Source of the DNA: Synergistaceae bacterium
Lineage (GTDB): Bacteria > Synergistota > Synergistia > Synergistales > Synergistaceae
Reading direction: 5' to 3'
NCBI GenBank assembly: GCA_031290815.1
Contig: JAISLO010000110.1
Location: 1 to 8,261 of the forward strand
Length of the DNA: 8,261 bases
Positions 6,175 to 8,261 of the stretch are shown one piece after another. Position numbers and translations under genes: made by a program. Under the pieces are notes generated by a model that did not search any database, was not told the origin of the DNA, and was given only the letters and a program-made list of their open reading frames with translations. Positions within the stretch are counted from its first letter, which is position 1. The number at the start of each line of letters is the position of its first letter.

Positions 6175-7068
6175 TTGACAGCCAGCAATGGTGAAGGCGG
6201 CAAGCCGGTGGTTGGATTCATTGGGACGGGGGTCATGGGGCAGTCAATGGCGGGACATCTCATAGACGCCGGATACAGCCTCAACGTGTACAACCGAACC
6301 GAGGCGAAGTGTGAACCGCTCGTCAGGAAGGGCGCGAAACTCAAGGGCGGCCCCGGCGAGGTGGCGGCGGACAGCGACATTGTGATAACGATAGTCGGTT
6401 TTCCAAAGGATGTCGAGCAGGTCTACCTCGATCCGGGCGGAGTGATTGACCGCGCCAAGCCCGGATCTCTGCTGATCGACATGACTACGTCGAGCCCGGA
6501 GCTAGCCGAGCGAGTCTATAATGCCGCTCGCCCCAAGGGACTCGGCGCGTGCGACGCTCCGGTAACCGGGGGAGACAGGGGGGCTCGGGAGGCAACGCTC
6601 TCAATACTGGTCGGGGGAACCGTGGAGGATTTCAACCGCGCCCTGCCCCTTTTTAAAATCATGGGCAAGAACATCGTGCACTTAGGCCCGGCTGGATTTG
6701 GCCAGAGGGCAAAACTGGCGAATCAGATCATAATAGCCGGGACCATGCTCGGGATGTGCGAGGGATTGGCTTACGCCAGGAAATCCGGCATAGACATCCA
6801 GAAACTGTTCGACTGCCTTGCCAATGGAGCGGCTGGAAGCTGGAGTTTGACGAACTACACCCCTCGCATCCTGAATGGGGATTTCAATCCTGGATTCTTC
6901 GTCAAGCACTTTGTAAAGGACATGAGGCTGGCGTCGCAATCGGCCAAGGATGCCGGGTTCTCTCTGAAGGGACTGGAGACGGCGCTCGAGCAGTATATCA
7001 AGCTCGAAAACGACGGTTACGCCGAGAGCGGAACACAGGCGTTGTACAAGCTCTATTGCGAGGAGTAG
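6175..7068 (+). CDS. 3-hydroxyisobutyrate dehydrogenase / tartronate semialdehyde reductase (GarR) family
   Basis: This cytoplasmic beta-hydroxyacid dehydrogenase interconverts a 3-hydroxy acid and its semialdehyde with NAD(P). The 297 residues open with a Rossmann fold, VVGFIGTGVMGQSMAGHLIDAGY (12-34). IDMTTSSPE (101-109) and the substrate loop DAPVTGGDRGAREATLSILVGG (127-148) follow. The catalytic segment is GPAGFGQRAKLANQ (171-184), with Lys180 and Asn183 as expected. The all-helical C-terminal half ends with FFVKHFVKDMRLA. Arg41 after the second strand (VYNRT) suggests NADP, although that is inference. The TTG at 6175 is chosen because GGAGGAG (6162-6168) lies 6 bases upstream and the Rossmann strand follows closely. 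It is transcribed alone, divergently from the RNA methyltransferase, and stops at the hairpin at 7074. The substrate (methylmalonate, tartronate or succinate semialdehyde, or similar) cannot be told apart here. Confidence 0.88.
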   Translation: MTASNGEGGKPVVGFIGTGVMGQSMAGHLIDAGYSLNVYNRTEAKCEPLVRKGAKLKGGPGEVAADSDIVITIVGFPKDVEQVYLDPGGVIDRAKPGSLLIDMTTSSPELAERVYNAARPKGLGACDAPVTGGDRGAREATLSILVGGTVEDFNRALPLFKIMGKNIVHLGPAGFGQRAKLANQIIIAGTMLGMCEGLAYARKSGIDIQKLFDCLANGAAGSWSLTNYTPRILNGDFNPGFFVKHFVKDMRLASQSAKDAGFSLKGLETALEQYIKLENDGYAESGTQALYKLYCEE

Positions 7069-7073
7069 CGCGG

Positions 7074-7122
7074 TCGAGGAATATTCGCGGCAGTGCGAAA
7101 AAAATTCTCCTCGAACCTTTTT
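7074..7122 (+). terminator. Intrinsic terminator after the GarR-family gene
   Basis: TCGAGGA (7074-7080) pairs with TCCTCGA (7108-7114), enclosing a smaller hairpin of TTCGC (7084-7088) and GCGAA (7095-7099), and is followed by ACCTTTTT. It begins 5 bases after the stop codon at 7066-7068 in the convergent gap. The internal loop makes it less tidy than the terminator at 3139. Confidence 0.5.
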
Positions 7123-7146
7123 AAGGGGACGGATGATTTTTACGCG

Positions 7147-7659
7147 TTATTTCCAATCGCTCCGTCTTTCCATAAGAACGACGCTTCGCCACTCGCCGTC
7201 GCGGTCTTGGGCAATGCGCTCGCGTATTCCGACGTGTCTGAACCCGCATGACTCGTGCAGCGCGACGCACGCGTCGTTTCCCTCTATTATGCCTGACTGG
7301 AGCGTCCAAATACGGTTCAGTTCAGACTGTCTGGTGAGAAATGTGAGGAGCAATTTCCCGATCCCGCGTCCCTGATATTGGGCCGACACGTAGATACTCG
7401 TCTCAGCGACTCCTCTGTAGGCCCATTGAATGCTTGCGGGGGAGAGCGCGGCCCATCCCATGACTACTCCGGCGATCGCGGAAACCAGCCTGCAATTCTT
7501 CAGGTGCGTCGTGTCCCATCTCCCATAGGGAGGGACCGATCTTTCGAAGGTCGCTATTCCGCTGTCGATCCCCTCCCGGTAGATCTCCGAGACGATCTTC
7601 CAGTCATCTTCTCTCATGAACCTGACTGCGATCCGCGCCTCGAGGTCAGGAACGCTCAC
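7147..7659 (-). CDS. GNAT acetyltransferase, phosphinothricin acetyltransferase (PAT)-like
   Basis: This protein belongs to the COG1247 branch of GNAT enzymes, which transfer acetyl from acetyl-CoA to small amines; tested members act on phosphinothricin, methionine sulfoximine or methionine sulfone. The 170 residues carry the family pattern throughout: EIYREGIDSGIATFE (25-39), the GWAALSP strand (68-74), YRGVAETSIYVSAQYQGRGIGKLLL (81-105, acetyl-CoA loop Q96-G-R-G-I-G101), IWTLQSGIIEGNDACVALHESCGF (117-140) and a closing WRSVVLMERRS (157-167). The GTG at 7659 is used; it lies 2 bases after the stop of the P-II-like gene, with a G-rich ribosome site inside that gene, so the two are probably translationally coupled. 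The pairing with a P-II-type protein is suggestive, since PAT relatives detoxify glutamine-synthetase inhibitors, but that is inference. The natural substrate is unknown. Confidence 0.87.
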   Translation of the reverse strand: MSVPDLEARIAVRFMREDDWKIVSEIYREGIDSGIATFERSVPPYGRWDTTHLKNCRLVSAIAGVVMGWAALSPASIQWAYRGVAETSIYVSAQYQGRGIGKLLLTFLTRQSELNRIWTLQSGIIEGNDACVALHESCGFRHVGIRERIAQDRDGEWRSVVLMERRSDWK

Positions 7660-7661
7660 GA

Positions 7662-8261
7662 CTACTCCCCCTCGGGAACCGCCTTCACCGACATAAGACC
7701 TTCTATTTCATCCACGGGCAGGGCTACGACGACGCCCTGCGCGTCCGTATTCATCCCGCACGACTGAGTGATCGCCCGCATTATCTCGTTCTTCTTGTCG
7801 TGATTGACGAGAATGGCGACGATGTCCTTTTCAAGCTGCACGGAGATACCGAAGAACTTTGCGTCCTCATCCATCCCGACCTTCCTGCCGTGGAGAACCG
7901 TTCCTCCCCTGGCACCCGCCGCTTTTGCGGACTCCATGAGTTCTTTTACATATCCTTGATTCACTACTGACAGAATCATATCATATTTTGGCGCGCATTT
8001 GACAGTCTCCAATTTATCCTCGTCCTTCCTCGGTTCGATATCCTTCGTTATAAGCTGAAGCGCGGCGTTGTTTATCCCTGAAATCGGCATCGTGAACGCA
8101 ATCCCCTTGCCCGGCTTTCGCAGTTTCAGTCTGTCCGAGATAACGCTCATCAGCTCTGATATCTTGAAGTCGGCTTCGAGGCAGCAGACGAGGGACTTAT
8201 CGATGGAGTCCAGACCAAGGAGCGCCATCATATCCGAACCTGCCGTCCCCTACCCCAGCGT
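7662..8261 (-). CDS. Tandem-domain P-II-family (GlnB/GlnK-like) protein, 5'-partial and frameshifted
   Basis: P-II proteins are ferredoxin-fold trimers that sense nucleotides and metabolites. Two P-II-like domains sit in tandem here. The visible ATG-started frame (8231 to 7662, 189 codons) covers the second half of domain 1 (LLGLDSIDKSLV, then LKLRKPGKGIAFTMPI, residues 35-50). It also covers a complete domain 2 (about 82-178: GARGGTVLHGRKVG, 106-119; FFGISVQLEKDIVAILV, 126-142; QGVVVALPV, 165-173). Upstream of the ATG the same frame reads GTAGSD, and after one missing base the neighbouring frame reads WGRG. Together they restore the P-II motif GRGTAGSD, so the true gene runs past the right edge. 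The ATG is therefore probably not the native start. The protein differs from 112-residue GlnB in being double. No amtB or glnA is nearby, and the role of such two-domain forms is not established to my knowledge. Confidence 0.8.
8247..8250 (-). other. One-base frameshift in the P-II-like gene
   Basis: On the minus strand the bases read TGG GGT AGG GG, then ACG GCA GGT TCG GAT ATG. Adding one base to the GGGG run (plus-strand CCCC, 8247-8250) yields W-G-R-G-T-A-G-S-D-M and removes the TAG at 8250-8252. A lost G in a homopolymer explains this, as either a sequencing error or a real mutation. Confidence 0.75.

Noticed and set aside
1..8261. CRISPR arrays, tRNA or rRNA genes, toxin-antitoxin pairs, phage or defence genes
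   Set aside because: I looked for regularly spaced repeats, cloverleaf-type dyads and the typical families. Apart from the edge repeat at 1-103, none is visible. Most of the window is ordinary housekeeping and metabolic content.

Overview
The window looks like ordinary bacterial chromosome of fairly high GC (estimated by eye). Its frequent ATA and AGG codons and many TTG or GTG starts, together with its family mix (LarB, long-tailed TrmB, Fsr-like exporter, two-domain P-II protein), make me lean towards a Synergistota-type anaerobe. That is an inference from gene flavour; no rRNA or marker gene is present to settle it.

Layout. Positions 1-103 carry an imperfect inverted-repeat pair that may be the end of a mobile element. 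Positions 104-226 show no gene. At 227-390 there is a small coding signal in two overlapping frames joined at an A AAA AAC run, with a weak terminator-like hairpin inside it. A tight plus-strand operon follows: larB (395-1201), a ketopantoate-reductase-family dehydrogenase (1198-2154) and a TrmB-family tRNA methyltransferase with a long C-terminal extension (2163-3101). It converges on a minus-strand pair through a strong two-way hairpin terminator at 3139-3171. That pair is an RlmD/RlmCD-type RNA uracil-C5 methyltransferase (4510-5925), transcribed first, and then an Fsr-like MFS exporter (3181-4443). A divergent promoter region (5926-6174) separates them from a plus-strand GarR/3-hydroxyisobutyrate-dehydrogenase-family reductase (6175-7068). 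That gene ends at a hairpin facing a second minus-strand pair: a PAT-like GNAT acetyltransferase (7147-7659), preceded in transcription by a tandem-domain P-II-like protein (7662 to the right edge).

How the genes relate. LarB makes an early intermediate of the nickel-pincer cofactor, but no larA, larC or larE is visible here. The two methyltransferases modify tRNA and probably rRNA or tRNA. The two NAD(P)-dependent reductases act on small acids. I see no single pathway uniting the window and no defence system, CRISPR array, prophage or tRNA gene.

The points most worth a second look are a one-base frameshift that splits the P-II gene at 8247-8250, the two-frame small ORF ahead of larB, the Asp-to-Cys change in the TrmB signature motif, and the terminal-repeat-like structure at the left edge.
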